From Streptomyces sp. S4.7 (GTDB taxonomy: Bacteria > Actinomycetota > Actinomycetes > Streptomycetales > Streptomycetaceae), in contig NZ_CP048397.1 of assembly GCF_010384365.1 (NCBI RefSeq), positions 2,170,001-2,234,000 on the forward strand: 64,000 nucleotides of DNA. Reading direction: 5' to 3'. The position numbers were made by a program, and so were the translations under genes. Within the stretch, counting starts at the first letter, position 1; each line of letters begins with the position of its first letter. Below, piece after piece: positions 9,842 to 21,570 of the stretch. The notes under the pieces are model-generated. The model searched no databases. It was not told the DNA's origin and was given only the letters and a program-made list of their open reading frames with translations.

Positions 9842-11124
9842 CGCGCCGCCGTCCGCTCGGCCGGCTCCGCGAGGACCGTCACGATCTTGTTCCGCCGGCC
9901 CGCCGGGGACTCCGCCGTCAGCCGCAGCGTGCGTCCGTCCGGCAGCTCCACCAGTGCGCTGGCCCCGGCGATCGGCACCCGGCCCAGCGCCTTCGCGAGC
10001 AGACCGCCGACCGTCTCCACATCCTCGTCGTCGAACTCGTCGAGCCCGTACAGCTCCCCGAGATCGCCGATGTCGAGCCGGGCGGTGACCCGGTAGGAGT
10101 CGGTGCCCGTCTCCTCGACGGGCGGCAGCTCACGGTCGTACTCGTCCGTGATCTCGCCGACGATCTCCTCCAGGATGTCCTCGATCGTCACGATGCCGGC
10201 CGTGCCGCCGTACTCGTCGATGACGACGGCGACGTGATTGCGCTCCTGCTGCATCTCCCGCAGCAGATCGCCCGCGTTCTTCGTGTCCGGTACGAACGCC
10301 GCCGGGCGCATCGCCGTGGAGACCAGATCGGCCTCGGAGTCACGGTTGATGTGCGTCTTCCTGACGAGGTCCTTGAGGTAGACGATGCCGACGATGTCGT
10401 CCTCGTTCTCCCCCGTGACCGGGATCCTGGAGAAGCCGGAGCGCAGCGCCAGCGTCAGGGCCTGCCTGATCGTCTTGTAACGCTCGATGCAGACCAGGTC
10501 CGTACGCGGCACCATGACCTCCCGCACCAGGGTGTCCCCGAGCTCGAAGACCGAGTGCACCATCCGGCGCTCGTCGTCCTCGATCAGCGACTCCTGCTCG
10601 GCGAGGTCGACCATCGCCCGCAGCTCGGCCTCGCTCGCGAACGGTCCCTTGCGGAAACCCTTGCCCGGCGTGAGGGCGTTGCCCAGGAGGATCAGCAGCT
10701 GCGGGACCGGCCCCATGATCCGGGCCAGCGGCAGCAGTACGTACGCCGCGGCGGTCGCCGTGTTCAGCGGGTGCTGGCGGCCGATGGTGCGCGGGGAGAC
10801 GCCCACGGCGACATAGCTCACGAGGACCATCACGCCGATCGCGACGACCAGCGAGACCCAGGTGTCCTCGAACTCCTCCAGGCAGACGTACGTGACCAGC
10901 ACGCCGGCCGCCATCTCGCAGGCGACCCGCACCAGCAGCGCCACGTTGAGATACCGCGTCGGGTCGGCGGCGATCTGCGCCAGCTTGTCGGCGCCGCGCC
11001 GCCCGGAGCGCTCCGCCTCGGCCGCGCGGAACGTGGAGACGCGGGCGAGCCCCGCCTCGGCGCAGGCCGCCAGCCAGGCGACGACGACCAGCGCGACGGC
11101 CCCGATGATCAGTTGCGTGATCAC
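9838..11124 (-). CDS. Hemolysin C/CorC-like membrane protein with CBS pair
   Basis: A 428-residue protein with an N-terminal DUF21/CNNM membrane domain (about four hydrophobic segments in residues 1-150), two CBS domains (about 190-325, with [15 protein letters not shown] and [14 protein letters not shown]) and a C-terminal CorC/HlyC domain (about 340-420). Proteins of this architecture are linked to Mg2+ or other divalent metal transport and efflux. The CBS pair normally binds adenine nucleotides. The start overlaps the stop of ybeY by four bases and its own stop overlaps the next gene by four, so ybeY-corC-yjbR form one coupled operon. Confidence 0.94.
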   Translation of the reverse strand: MITQLIIGAVALVVVAWLAACAEAGLARVSTFRAAEAERSGRRGADKLAQIAADPTRYLNVALLVRVACEMAAGVLVTYVCLEEFEDTWVSLVVAIGVMVLVSYVAVGVSPRTIGRQHPLNTATAAAYVLLPLARIMGPVPQLLILLGNALTPGKGFRKGPFASEAELRAMVDLAEQESLIEDDERRMVHSVFELGDTLVREVMVPRTDLVCIERYKTIRQALTLALRSGFSRIPVTGENEDDIVGIVYLKDLVRKTHINRDSEADLVSTAMRPAAFVPDTKNAGDLLREMQQERNHVAVVIDEYGGTAGIVTIEDILEEIVGEITDEYDRELPPVEETGTDSYRVTARLDIGDLGELYGLDEFDDEDVETVGGLLAKALGRVPIAGASALVELPDGRTLRLTAESPAGRRNKIVTVLAEPAERTAAR

Positions 11125-11618
11125 GAGACGGTCGGTGCGGGAGAGGGACCGGTGAGGCCCTGTTCGGCCCGCCAGCCGTCCACGATGGCCGCCTGGAGGC
11201 CGAACATCTCGGCCTTCTCGTCCGGCTCCTCGTGGTCGTACCCGAGGAGGTGCAGGACACCGTGGACGGTGAGGAGCTGAAGCTCCTCGTCCATGGAGTG
11301 CCGCGTCGGCGCTTCCTCGCCCTGGGTCTTCGCGACCTCCGGGCAGAGCACGACGTCACCGAGGAGCCCCTGGGGGGGCTCCTCGTCGTCCTTCACCGGT
11401 GGACGCAGCTCGTCCATCGGGAAGGACATGACGTCGGTCGGACCGGGGAGGTCCATCCACTGCATGTGCAGCTGCTCCATGGCGGCGGAGTCCACCACGA
11501 TCACCGAGAGCTCGGAGAGGGGGTGGATACGCATCCGGGTGAGCGCGTAGCGGGCGGCCCCGAGGATCGCCTGCTCGTCGACCTCGGTGCCTGACTCGTT
11601 GTTGACGTCGATCGACAT
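11121..11618 (-). CDS. ybeY: Endoribonuclease YbeY
   Basis: A 165-residue metalloendoribonuclease for 16S rRNA 3' maturation and ribosome quality control. The zinc site [11 protein letters not shown] (HxxxHxxxxxH) is complete, and the upstream conserved [15 protein letters not shown] is present. The C-terminal tail ([13 protein letters not shown]) is not conserved in the family. The gene lies 51 bp downstream of phoH, a nearly universal pairing, and overlaps the CorC-like gene by four bases. Confidence 0.97.
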   Translation of the reverse strand: MSIDVNNESGTEVDEQAILGAARYALTRMRIHPLSELSVIVVDSAAMEQLHMQWMDLPGPTDVMSFPMDELRPPVKDDEEPPQGLLGDVVLCPEVAKTQGEEAPTRHSMDEELQLLTVHGVLHLLGYDHEEPDEKAEMFGLQAAIVDGWRAEQGLTGPSPAPTVS

Positions 11619-11669
11619 GGTGCGGTGTGACTCTCCCGGATAGGTGCCGCTGGGCCGCGGGGTGCCGGC

Positions 11670-13781
<2,112 letters not shown>

Positions 13782-13942
13782 GGGCCGGCACTGTGGCCTG
13801 CACATACCTCCCGTTGCGGGGTTCTCGCCGCTCGACAACCTCTGGGTACCAGCGTACGACTCCGCACTGACAAGCCCGTAGGGCTTTTCCGCGCGCCTTT
13901 CCGGCGGGCGGTCCGAAGAGCCGCCGCGAGGGCCCCGCCGCG

Positions 13943-15055
13943 TCAGCCCGAGCGGCCGAACCCGATCGTCGGCACGGCCCGGCGCAGCGGCCACGGCCTG
14001 CTCGGCGCGGGCAGGAGACCGGCCAGGAAGGCGTACCGCCGCAGGGCCGCCGGGTCCTGGTCCGACGACTCCTGGACATAGCTCCACCAGGCGGCGACCT
14101 CCGCCCAGCCGGGCGAGGACAGTGATCCGCCGAACTCCTGGACGGAAAGGGCCGCCGTGAGCCCGGAGAAGGCGAGCCGGTCGGCGAGCGGCCAGCCGGC
14201 GAGGGTGCCGGTGACGAACCCGGCGACGAACACGTCGCCCGCGCCCGTCGGGTCGAGCGCCTCCACGTCGATGGCCGGCACCTCGGCGGTGGCGCCGGTG
14301 GCGCTGTCGACCGCGTACGCGCCCTCCGCGCCCAGGGTCACGACCACCAGCGGCACCAGCTCGGCGAGCGCCCGCGCGGCGGCCTTGGGGCAGTCCGCCC
14401 GGGTGTAGCGCATCGCCTCCTGCGCGTTGGGCAGGAACGCCTCGCAGTGCGCGAGGTCGGGGAGCCCGGCGAGGTCCCAGCGGCCGGTGTCGTCCCACCC
14501 CACGTCGGCGAAGACGCGCGCGCCGTGCCCGGCGGCGCGGGCGATCCACCCCTCGCTGCGGCCCGGTGTGAGCGCGGCGACGGCGCCACGCGCGCGTGGC
14601 GGGCACTCGGGCAGGGTGCCCTCGGGCGGCGGCGCCTCGTGGCCGTGCGAGACCATCGTGCGCTCGCCCTCGTACGCCATGGAGACCGTGACCGGTGAGT
14701 GCCAGCCGGGGACGGTGCGTGAACGGGAGAGGTCGATGCCCTCGCCCTGCTCCAGCGCGTCCCAGCAGTACTCCCCGTAGTGGTCGTCGCCGAAGGCGGC
14801 CGACAGCGAGGTGCGCAGTCCCAGCCGGGCCAGCGCGCTGGCCATGTTGGCGATGCCGCCGGGGCTCGAACCCATGCCCCTGGCCCAGGACTCGGTGCCG
14901 CGCACGGGGGCGCTGTCGAGGCCGGTGAAGATGATGTCGAGGAAGACCGTGCCGGTGAGGTAGACGTCGCAGTCCGGGTCGTCGGGGGCGCGCAGGGCGC
15001 CCAGCGGGTCGACATCGGCGGTGTGTGCCTGCGGGGTTCCTTCACGTGGGGTCAC
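13943..15055 (-). CDS. PfkB-family carbohydrate kinase
   Basis: A 370-residue ribokinase-like kinase. The N-terminal PfkB signature region is SSPGGIANMASALARLG (near residue 80), and the C-terminal signature DPTGAGDVFVAGF contains the catalytic Asp and anion-hole Gly residues. The sugar or nucleoside substrate cannot be assigned. The start is taken as the GTG at 15055 (VTPREG), preceded by GGGAGCG; the frame is open a further 17 codons without a better site. It lies 161 bp upstream of phoH on the same strand, so it may or may not share a transcript with it. Confidence 0.9.
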   Translation of the reverse strand: MTPREGTPQAHTADVDPLGALRAPDDPDCDVYLTGTVFLDIIFTGLDSAPVRGTESWARGMGSSPGGIANMASALARLGLRTSLSAAFGDDHYGEYCWDALEQGEGIDLSRSRTVPGWHSPVTVSMAYEGERTMVSHGHEAPPPEGTLPECPPRARGAVAALTPGRSEGWIARAAGHGARVFADVGWDDTGRWDLAGLPDLAHCEAFLPNAQEAMRYTRADCPKAAARALAELVPLVVVTLGAEGAYAVDSATGATAEVPAIDVEALDPTGAGDVFVAGFVTGTLAGWPLADRLAFSGLTAALSVQEFGGSLSSPGWAEVAAWWSYVQESSDQDPAALRRYAFLAGLLPAPSRPWPLRRAVPTIGFGRSG

Positions 15056-15163
15056 GGTCGCGCTCCCGGATCGGCGTACGGATCCGGACAGTGTGCCCGA
15101 TGGCACCGACAGTCGGCGTGACGGCGGGGCCGTGGGGGCCGCCGCCGGCCGACCGGGCGCGGG

Positions 15164-16072
15164 TCAGCCGGAGCGCTTGGGGAGCGGCACCCGTACGAGG
15201 TCCGCAGCGACGGTCAGCTCGCCGTCGTATCCGGCCGCCCTGGCCTGCCGCTCGAACTCCGCCGGGTCGCTGTAGCGCTGCGAGAAGTGCGTCAGTACGA
15301 GGTGCCGTACGCCGGCCTCCCGTGCCACCGCCCCCGCCTGGCCCGCCGTCAGATGACCGTGGTCTGCGGCCAGTTGGTGGTCCTCGTCGAGGAAGGTGGA
15401 CTCGATGACCAGCATGTCGCAGCCGTCGGCCAGGGCGTGCACACCGTCGCAGAGCCGGGTGTCCATGACGAACGCGAAGCTCTGGCCCCTGCGCTCCTCG
15501 CTGACGTCGGCGAGCGTCACCCCGCGCAGTTCGCCGTCCCGCCGCAGGCGTCCCACGTCGGGACCTGCGATGCCGTGCGCGGCGAGGCGTTCGGGCAGCA
15601 TCCTGCGGCCGTCGGGCTCGGTGATCCGGTAGCCGTAGGACTCGACGGGATGCGAGAGCTTGTGCGCCCGCAGGGTGTACGAGTCGGTCCGCGCGAGTAC
15701 GCCGTCGGCCTCGACGGGTGCCTCGGTGATGTCGACGCTCTCGCGGTACGCCGTCGCGTAACGCAGCCTCCTGAAGAAGACGTGCCCGCTCGCCGGGTAG
15801 TGCGCGGTGACCTCGTGCGGGACGCCGTCCAGGTTGATGCGCTGGATCACTCCGGCGAGGCCGAGCGAGTGGTCGCCGTGGAAGTGCGTGACGCAGATCC
15901 GGTTGATGTCGTACGCGGCGACCGAGGCGCGCGCCATCTGGCGCTGGGTGCCGTCGCCCGGGTCGAAGAGGATGCCCTCGCCGTCCCAGCGCAGCAGATA
16001 GCCGTTGTGGTTGCGGTGCCGGGTGGGGACCTGGCTGGCGGTGCCGAGGACGACGAGCTCTCGTACGGACAC
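15164..16072 (-). CDS. rnz: Ribonuclease Z (tRNA 3' endonuclease)
   Basis: A 302-residue short-form RNase Z that removes 3' trailers from tRNA precursors. The beta-lactamase-fold zinc motif [13 protein letters not shown] is present, as are the PxKxxHP-like [13 protein letters not shown] loop, the metal-binding Asp in FVMDTRLC and the C-terminal LTHFSQRY motif. Both window tRNA-Ala genes lack an encoded CCA, so their precursors would be RNase Z substrates in the usual scheme. The gene ends 108 bp from the PfkB kinase and starts 12 bp downstream of the HIT gene's stop-side end. Confidence 0.93.
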   Translation of the reverse strand: MSVRELVVLGTASQVPTRHRNHNGYLLRWDGEGILFDPGDGTQRQMARASVAAYDINRICVTHFHGDHSLGLAGVIQRINLDGVPHEVTAHYPASGHVFFRRLRYATAYRESVDITEAPVEADGVLARTDSYTLRAHKLSHPVESYGYRITEPDGRRMLPERLAAHGIAGPDVGRLRRDGELRGVTLADVSEERRGQSFAFVMDTRLCDGVHALADGCDMLVIESTFLDEDHQLAADHGHLTAGQAGAVAREAGVRHLVLTHFSQRYSDPAEFERQARAAGYDGELTVAADLVRVPLPKRSG

Positions 16073-16084
16073 GGTGTCGGCCGC

Positions 16085-16444
16085 CTACCCGGGGGGCCAG
16101 TTGAGGCCGCGTCCGCCCAGTACGTGTGCGTGGGCGTGGAAGACGGTCTGGCCGGCGCCGCTGCCGGTGTTGAAGACGATCCGGTAGCCGCTGCCGACGG
16201 TCTTGTCCTCGGCGGCGACCTCGGCGGACTCGCGCAGGATGTCGGCGGCGATCTGCGGCTCGGCGGCTGCGAGCGACGCCGCGTCCGGGTAGTGGACCTT
16301 GGGGATCACCAGCACATGGGTGGGGGCCTGCGGGTTAATGTCCCTGAAGGCCATGGTGGTGTCCGTCTCACGCACGACGGTGGCGGGCACCTCCCCGGCG
16401 ACGATCTTGCAGAACAGGCAGTCGGCCTGTCGTTCTCCCGCCAT
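16085..16444 (-). CDS. HIT-family nucleotide-binding protein
   Basis: A 119-residue HINT-type hydrolase. The N-terminal CLFCKI Cys pair, RDINPQAPTHVLVIPK and the catalytic triad motif FHAHAHVLGG (HxHxHxx) are all present. Family members cleave adenosine phosphoramidates or related nucleotides. The ATG at 16444 has AGGAG nearby upstream. It lies between rsmE and RNase Z in the same orientation, with 100 bp to rsmE and 12 bp to RNase Z. Confidence 0.95.
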   Translation of the reverse strand: MAGERQADCLFCKIVAGEVPATVVRETDTTMAFRDINPQAPTHVLVIPKVHYPDAASLAAAEPQIAADILRESAEVAAEDKTVGSGYRIVFNTGSGAGQTVFHAHAHVLGGRGLNWPPG

Positions 16445-16544
16445 GGTCCGGGTCTCCTCGCGTCGGTCGGCCGGTCGTGCCTGGTCGCTTCCGTACGGAG
16501 GCATGCTATCCGCCCGTCGGCGCCGGGAGGTGTCCGCCCGGCGA

Positions 16545-17285
16545 TCAGGACCAGCGGCCGGTGCGGCCCAGGAGCAGCGCGCAGGCGGCCGTGCCGGCGG
16601 TGGAGGTGCGCAGTACGGTGCGGCCGAGCCGGTACGGGGCGGCCCCGGCGTTCGCGAACAGCGCCAACTCGTCCGGGGAGACGCCGCCCTCGGGTCCGAC
16701 GACCAGCACGATGCTTCCGGCGTCCGGGAGTTCGGCGGTGGCCAGCGGTTCGCTGCCGTCCTCGTGCAGGACGGCGGCGAAGTCGGCGGCCCCGAGGAGG
16801 ACCGCGACCTCTTTGGAGGACACCGCCTCCGCGACCTCGGGGAAGCGGAGCCTGCGGGACTGCTTGCCCGCCTCGCGGGCGGTGGCGCGCCACTTGGCCA
16901 GGGCCTTCGCGCCCCGCTCGCCCCTCCACTGGGTGATGCAGCGGGCGGCCTGCCAGGGCACGATCGCGTCGACGCCGGTCTCGGTCATCGTCTCGACGGA
17001 CACCTCGCCCCGGTCGCCCTTGGGCAGGGCCTGCACGACGGTGATGCGCGGCGCGTGCCGGTCCTCGGTCCGTACGCCGGTGACGGCCACCTCCAGCCGG
17101 TCCTTGCCGTGGACGGCCGCGACCGTCCCGTGTGCGCCGGTCCCGGCGCCGTCGGTCAGGACGACCTCCTCACCGACGCGCAGCCTCCTTACGGAGACCG
17201 CGTGGCGGCCCTCGGGGCCGTCCAGCGTGACGGTGCCGGGCCGCAGGGTCTCGGCGGTGTCGACGACGAAGACAGGTGCGGTCAT
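16545..17285 (-). CDS. rsmE: 16S rRNA (uracil-1498-N3)-methyltransferase
   Basis: A 246-residue SPOUT methyltransferase. The N-terminal PUA-like domain (GPEGRHAVSVRRLRVGEEV) is followed by the knotted domain with LPKGDRGE, IVLVVGPEGGVSPDE and the C-terminal LGRTVLRTSTAGTAAC that forms the SAM pocket. It methylates U1498 in the decoding region of 16S rRNA. The ATG overlaps the stop of the nitronate monooxygenase gene by four bases. The position downstream of hrcA-dnaJ is widely conserved. Confidence 0.96.
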   Translation of the reverse strand: MTAPVFVVDTAETLRPGTVTLDGPEGRHAVSVRRLRVGEEVVLTDGAGTGAHGTVAAVHGKDRLEVAVTGVRTEDRHAPRITVVQALPKGDRGEVSVETMTETGVDAIVPWQAARCITQWRGERGAKALAKWRATAREAGKQSRRLRFPEVAEAVSSKEVAVLLGAADFAAVLHEDGSEPLATAELPDAGSIVLVVGPEGGVSPDELALFANAGAAPYRLGRTVLRTSTAGTAACALLLGRTGRWS

Positions 17286-18355
17286 GAGGTGTTTCCCGGG
17301 GTCAACGAGGCGCGGGCGGCTTCGAGTTCGTCGGCGAGGACCTCGACGAGCCGCCCGGCGGGCAGATCGCGGGCCATCCGGTGGCCCTGGCCGGCCCACA
17401 GGGCCATGCCCTGGGGGTCGCCGACCTTGGCGGCGGCCTTGCGCAGCCCGGCGGTGAGGTGGTGCACCGCGGGGTACGCGGGCGGGGCGTAGGGGCCGTG
17501 TTCGCGCATGAAGCGGTTGACGAGACCCCGCGCGGGCCGGCCGGAGAAGGCGCGGGTGAGCTCGGTCCGGGTGAACAGCGGATCGGTCATGGCGCGCTTG
17601 TGGAGGGCGTGGGCACCGGACTCCGGGCAGACGAGGAAGGCGGTGCCGAACTGGGCGGCGTCGGCGCCCGCGGCGAGTACGGCGGCGATCTGGCCGCCGC
17701 GCATGAGCCCGCCGGCCGCGATGACCGGCAGCGTCACGGAGTCGCGTACCTGTGTGACGAGCGACAGCAGCCCGAGGCCCGCGCCGTCGGTCGCGGGGTC
17801 GTCGCGGTGCGTGCCCTGGTGGCCGCCTGCCTCGATGCCCTGGACGCAGACGACGTCGGCGCCGGACCACTCGGCGGTCTGGGCCTCCTCGGGCGTGGTC
17901 ACCGTGACGACGGTGAGGGTGCCGACGCGGGTGAAGGCGTCGAGCGTGGTGGGCGTGGGGCAGCCGAAGGTGAACGACACCACAGGGACGGGGTCGTCGA
18001 GGAGTATCGCGAGCTTGGCCTCGTACCCGTCGTCACGGCCCGCCTCGGGGTCGCCGAGGGGCGTCTCGTACCAGGTCGCCTCACCGGCGAGCTGATCGCG
18101 GTAGACCTCCACGGCGGCGTGGTCGTCGTGGTGCGGCTGCGGCATGAACAGATTGATCCCGAAGGCGCTGCCGCTGAGTCCCCGGAGCTGTTTGACCTCC
18201 TGGTACATACCGTCGGCGGTCTTGTACCCGGCGGCGAGGAATCCGAGCCCTCCGGCGTCACCGACGGCCGCGACCAACCGCGGGCAGGACGCGCCGCCGG
18301 CCATGGGGGCCTGCACGATCGGATACCGGCAGATGTCGGTCAACACGGAGGACAT
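17282..18355 (-). CDS. Nitronate monooxygenase family flavoprotein
   Basis: A 357-residue FMN-dependent TIM-barrel enzyme. Family features are YPIVQAPMAGG at the N-terminus, FTFGCPTPTTLDAF, CVQGIEAGGHQGTH and the phosphate-binding AAGGLMRGGQIAAVLAAG. It oxidises alkyl nitronates such as propionate-3-nitronate, probably as detoxification. I use the ATG at 18355, which begins the conserved region; the frame is open for another 32 codons. It is translationally coupled to rsmE by a four-base overlap and separated from dnaJ by a strong hairpin. Confidence 0.92.
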   Translation of the reverse strand: MSSVLTDICRYPIVQAPMAGGASCPRLVAAVGDAGGLGFLAAGYKTADGMYQEVKQLRGLSGSAFGINLFMPQPHHDDHAAVEVYRDQLAGEATWYETPLGDPEAGRDDGYEAKLAILLDDPVPVVSFTFGCPTPTTLDAFTRVGTLTVVTVTTPEEAQTAEWSGADVVCVQGIEAGGHQGTHRDDPATDGAGLGLLSLVTQVRDSVTLPVIAAGGLMRGGQIAAVLAAGADAAQFGTAFLVCPESGAHALHKRAMTDPLFTRTELTRAFSGRPARGLVNRFMREHGPYAPPAYPAVHHLTAGLRKAAAKVGDPQGMALWAGQGHRMARDLPAGRLVEVLADELEAARASLTPGNTS

Positions 18356-18401
18356 GCACGCATCGTGCCATGCCGCCGGTGGGGTGCCGAATGCGGACCG
18401 C

Positions 18402-18441
18402 GATCGCCGGACGGACCGCATGCGCGGTCCGTCCGGCGATC
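18402..18441 (-). terminator. Perfect 18-bp hairpin downstream of dnaJ
   Basis: Arms 18402-18419 and 18424-18441 are exactly complementary around a 4-base loop. It lies 38 bp beyond the dnaJ stop and upstream of the nitronate monooxygenase start. There is no U-tract, which is usual for Streptomyces terminators. The arm (GATCGCCGGACGG core) also belongs to a motif repeated in other intergenic regions of the window. Confidence 0.75.
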
Positions 18442-18478
18442 GGGGGCGCAACGCCCGCCGATTCGGCCGGACCGGGCC

Positions 18479-19612
18479 CTAACGGCCGTTGAACGCGTCC
18501 TTCAGCCTTGAGAAAAGCCCCTGTTGACCCGGTTGAAACTGGCCGGTGGGCCGTTCCTCGCCCCTGAGCTTCGCCAGCTCGCGCAGCAACCGCTCCTGCT
18601 CCGGGTCGAGTTTCGACGGGGTCATGACCTCGACATGGACGATCAGGTCGCCCCGGCCGCCCCCGCGCAGATGCGTGATGCCGCGGCCGTGGAGCGGGAT
18701 CGACTGGCCCGACTGGGTGCCCGGCCGGACGTCGATGTCCTCGACGCCGTCCAGTGTCTCCAGCGGACACTGGGTGCCCAGCGCCGCCGCCGTCATCGGG
18801 ATGGTCACCGTGCAGTGCAGATCGTCGCCGCGACGCTGGAACACCGCGTGCGGCGATTCGTGGATCTCGACGTACAGATCGCCCGCCGGCCCGCCGCCGG
18901 GGCCGACCTCGCCCTCACCGGAGAGCTGGATGCGGGTGCCGTTGTCGACACCCGCCGGGATCTTGACCGTGAGCGTGCGGCGCGAGCGGATGCGGCCGTC
19001 GCCGGCGCACTCGGGGCAGGGGGTCGGCACGACCGTACCGAAGCCCTGGCACTGCGGACACGGCCGCGATGTCATGACCTGGCCCAGGAAGGACCGCGTG
19101 ACCTGCGAGACCTCGCCGCGACCGCGGCACATGTCGCAGGTCTGCGCGGAGGTGCCGGGTGCGGCGCCCTCGCCCGAGCAGGTCGTACAGACGACCGCCG
19201 TGTCGACCTGGATGTCCTTGGTGGTGCCGAAGGCCGCCTCGTTGAGGTCGATCTCCAGCCGGATCATCGCGTCCTGGCCGCGCCGCGTCCGCGACCTCGG
19301 GCCACGCTGCTGCGACGTCCCGAAGAACGCGTCCATGATGTCGGAGAAGTTGCCGAAGCCACCGGCCCCGAATCCGCCCGCGCCGCCGCCCGCCTGCGAG
19401 AGCGGGTCGCCGCCGAGGTCGTAGACCTGCTTCTTCTGCGGGTCCGACAACACCTCGTAGGCGGCGTTGATCTCCTTGAAGCGCTCCTGCGTCTTGGGAT
19501 CGGGATTGACATCCGGGTGCAGCTCGCGGGCGAGCCTGCGGAATGCCTTCTTGATCTCGTCCTGGGACGCGTCGCGGCGTACGCCGAGTACGGCGTAGTA
19601 GTCCGTGGCCAC
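18479..19612 (-). CDS. dnaJ: Chaperone DnaJ (hrcA-linked copy)
   Basis: A 377-residue type I Hsp40. The J domain has HPD (near residue 32) and YYAVLGV; the Gly/Phe-rich segment follows (GGGAGGFGAGGFG). Four zinc repeats are complete: CTTCSGEG, CDMCRGRG, CPQCQGFG and CPECAGDG. It stimulates DnaK ATPase and holds unfolded proteins. The gene starts with GTG directly after the TAA of hrcA with no spacer, so the two are tightly coupled. This is the hrcA-associated paralogue often called dnaJ2 in Streptomyces. It should be under HrcA/CIRCE control. Confidence 0.96.
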   Translation of the reverse strand: MATDYYAVLGVRRDASQDEIKKAFRRLARELHPDVNPDPKTQERFKEINAAYEVLSDPQKKQVYDLGGDPLSQAGGGAGGFGAGGFGNFSDIMDAFFGTSQQRGPRSRTRRGQDAMIRLEIDLNEAAFGTTKDIQVDTAVVCTTCSGEGAAPGTSAQTCDMCRGRGEVSQVTRSFLGQVMTSRPCPQCQGFGTVVPTPCPECAGDGRIRSRRTLTVKIPAGVDNGTRIQLSGEGEVGPGGGPAGDLYVEIHESPHAVFQRRGDDLHCTVTIPMTAAALGTQCPLETLDGVEDIDVRPGTQSGQSIPLHGRGITHLRGGGRGDLIVHVEVMTPSKLDPEQERLLRELAKLRGEERPTGQFQPGQQGLFSRLKDAFNGR

Positions 19613-20629
19613 TTACGACTCCGCCAGGATCTGTCCGACGTAACGTGCCACTGCGCGTACCGCTCCCATCGTTCCGGGGTAGTCCATGCGGGTCGGTCCG
19701 ACCACGCCGAGTTTGGCGACTGCCTCGTCGCCCGAACCGTAGCCGACCGCGACGACGGACGTGGAGTTGAGGCCCTCGTGGGCGTTCTCGTGCCCGATTC
19801 GTACGGTCATGCCCGAGTCCTCGGCCTCGCCGAGCAGCCTGAGGAGCACGACCTGCTCCTCAAGTGCCTCCAGCACCGGCCGGATCGTCAGGGGGAAGTC
19901 GTGCCCGAAGCGCGTCAGATTGGCGGTGCCGCCGATCATCAGCCGCTCCTCGGTCTCCTCGACCAGCGTCTCCAGCAGCGTCGCCAGGACCGTGGTCACC
20001 GTGCCCCGGTCCTCCAGGTCGAAGGACTCGGGCAGCTCCTGCACCAGCAGCGGCACGTCCGAGAACCGGCGGCCGACGACCCGGGCGTTGAGCCTGGCCC
20101 GCAGGTCCGCCAGCGACGTGTCCCCGAACGGCACCGGGCAGTCGATCATGCGCTGCTCGACCCGGCCGGTGTCGGTGATCAGGACCAGCATCAGCCGCGC
20201 GGGGGCCAGCGAGAGCAGCTCCACGTGCCGCACCGTCGAGCGCGTCAGCGAGGGGTACTGCACGACCGCGACCTGCCGGGTCAGCTGCGCGAGCAGCCGC
20301 ACCGTACGGCCCACCACGTCGTCCAGATCGACGGCGCTGTCGAGAAAGTTCTGGATGGCCCTGCGCTCCGGCGCCGACAGGGGCTTGACGCCCGCCAGCC
20401 GGTCGACGAAGAGCCGGTAGCCCTTGTCCGTCGGAATACGCCCCGCACTCGTGTGGGGCTGGGCGATGAAGCCCTCGTCCTCCAGGACGGCCATGTCGTT
20501 ACGGACAGTGGCCGGGGAGACACCGAGCTTGTGCCGCTCGGTCAGCGCCTTGGAGCCGACGGGCTCCTCAGTGCCGACATAGTCCTGGACGATGGCGCGC
20601 AGCACCTCAAGCCTGCGTTCGCTCAGCAT
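19613..20629 (-). CDS. hrcA: Heat-inducible transcription repressor HrcA
   Basis: A 338-residue repressor of class I heat-shock genes. The N-terminal winged helix ([20 protein letters not shown], then [16 protein letters not shown]) is followed by the GAF-like core. The ATG at 20629 has GGAGG 8 bases upstream. A CIRCE-type inverted repeat lies 37-63 bp upstream of the start, so HrcA represses its own operon. Its stop codon abuts the dnaJ start. Confidence 0.97.
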   Translation of the reverse strand: MLSERRLEVLRAIVQDYVGTEEPVGSKALTERHKLGVSPATVRNDMAVLEDEGFIAQPHTSAGRIPTDKGYRLFVDRLAGVKPLSAPERRAIQNFLDSAVDLDDVVGRTVRLLAQLTRQVAVVQYPSLTRSTVRHVELLSLAPARLMLVLITDTGRVEQRMIDCPVPFGDTSLADLRARLNARVVGRRFSDVPLLVQELPESFDLEDRGTVTTVLATLLETLVEETEERLMIGGTANLTRFGHDFPLTIRPVLEALEEQVVLLRLLGEAEDSGMTVRIGHENAHEGLNSTSVVAVGYGSGDEAVAKLGVVGPTRMDYPGTMGAVRAVARYVGQILAES

Positions 20630-20665
20630 CGCGCACACCTCCAGCTCTGGTTCCTCGGATCCGGC

Positions 20666-20692
20666 TTGGCACTCGGTGCGTTGGAGTGCCAG
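20666..20692. promoter_or_regulatory. CIRCE operator upstream of hrcA
   Basis: TTGGCACTC, 9 bases, then GAGTGCCAG. The consensus is TTAGCACTC-N9-GAGTGCTAA, so spacing is exact and the core GCACTC/GAGTGC is perfect; only outer bases differ. It lies in the hrcA 5' region, as expected for autoregulation. It is also within 105 bp of the divergent MBL hydrolase gene. Confidence 0.93.
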
Positions 20693-20794
20693 CATTCCCC
20701 GGGCCAGTGTACGGCCGTGAGGTACGCCCCTAGCAAGGCCGACCGGTCACGCTACCGCGCGCGGCACCGCCGTCCCCACCGATAGCGTCGTCGT

Positions 20795-21514
20795 ATGAAC
20801 GTCCGTTGGGAAGAGCACGGCTGGGAAGGCATCGCACCGGGAGTCGGCAGACGCAGGCTCCCTGGCTGGGATGCGACGGTCGGGCTGGTCGTGGGTGAGG
20901 ACGCCGTACTCCTGTACGACACGGGCTCGACGCTCCGTGAGGGCGCCGAGATCCGCGCCCAGGCGCAGGCGCTGTGCGGTCGGCGCGTGACGCACATCGC
21001 GCTCAGCCATCCCCACTTCGACCATGTCCTGGGGACCGCGGCCTTCTCCGGTGCGCGGGTGTACGGCGCGGTCGGCCTGGCGGAGCTGCTCCCGCGCGAC
21101 CGCGAGAGCCTGCGCGCCTCCGCCGTACGGCACGGGGTGGACGTCGCCGACGCCGCGGAGGCCGTGGACGTACTGGTCGCGCCGCAGCACGCGGTGTCCG
21201 GCGAGTCGACGCTCGATCTCGGCGGGCGGCAGGTACTTCTCGCCAATATCGGACCGGGGCACTCCGGCCACGATCTCGCGCTGCTCGTCCCCGGCGAACG
21301 CGAGGTCGTCTTCTGCGGTGACCTGGTCGAGGAGTCGGGCGAACCACAGGCCGGCGACGACGCGGTCCCGGCACGCTGGCCGGCCGCGCTGGACCGGCTG
21401 CTGGCGCTGGGCGGCGACGACGCGCTGTACGTTCCCGGCCACGGTGCCGCCGTCGACGCGGCGTTCGTGCGGGCGCAGCGCGACGAACTGGCGGCGCGTT
21501 TCGGCACGGCGTGA
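20795..21514 (+). CDS. MBL-fold metallohydrolase
   Basis: A 239-residue metallo-beta-lactamase-fold hydrolase with the zinc motif SHPHFDHVLG (HxHxDH), the downstream GPGHSGHDLALLVP histidine and FCGDLVEESG with the bridging Asp, plus a final VPGHGAAVD. Such proteins hydrolyse thioesters or lactones; the substrate is unknown. It diverges from hrcA, sharing a 165-bp intergenic region that contains CIRCE, so its promoter may be affected by HrcA. The ATG at 20795 is the start of homology, without a strong ribosome-binding site. Confidence 0.88.
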   Translation: MNVRWEEHGWEGIAPGVGRRRLPGWDATVGLVVGEDAVLLYDTGSTLREGAEIRAQAQALCGRRVTHIALSHPHFDHVLGTAAFSGARVYGAVGLAELLPRDRESLRASAVRHGVDVADAAEAVDVLVAPQHAVSGESTLDLGGRQVLLANIGPGHSGHDLALLVPGEREVVFCGDLVEESGEPQAGDDAVPARWPAALDRLLALGGDDALYVPGHGAAVDAAFVRAQRDELAARFGTA

Positions 21515-21570
21515 CCGGTCGGCCGCGAGTTCCCGCACGGGGTGGCGCGGGGCCCCGATATCGTCGGCGG

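Noticed and set aside
13782..14606. Upstream extension of the phoH frame by some 275 codons
   Set aside because: It runs through the PfkB kinase gene in another frame and has no PhoH similarity; MTQTPT at 13781 begins the family sequence.
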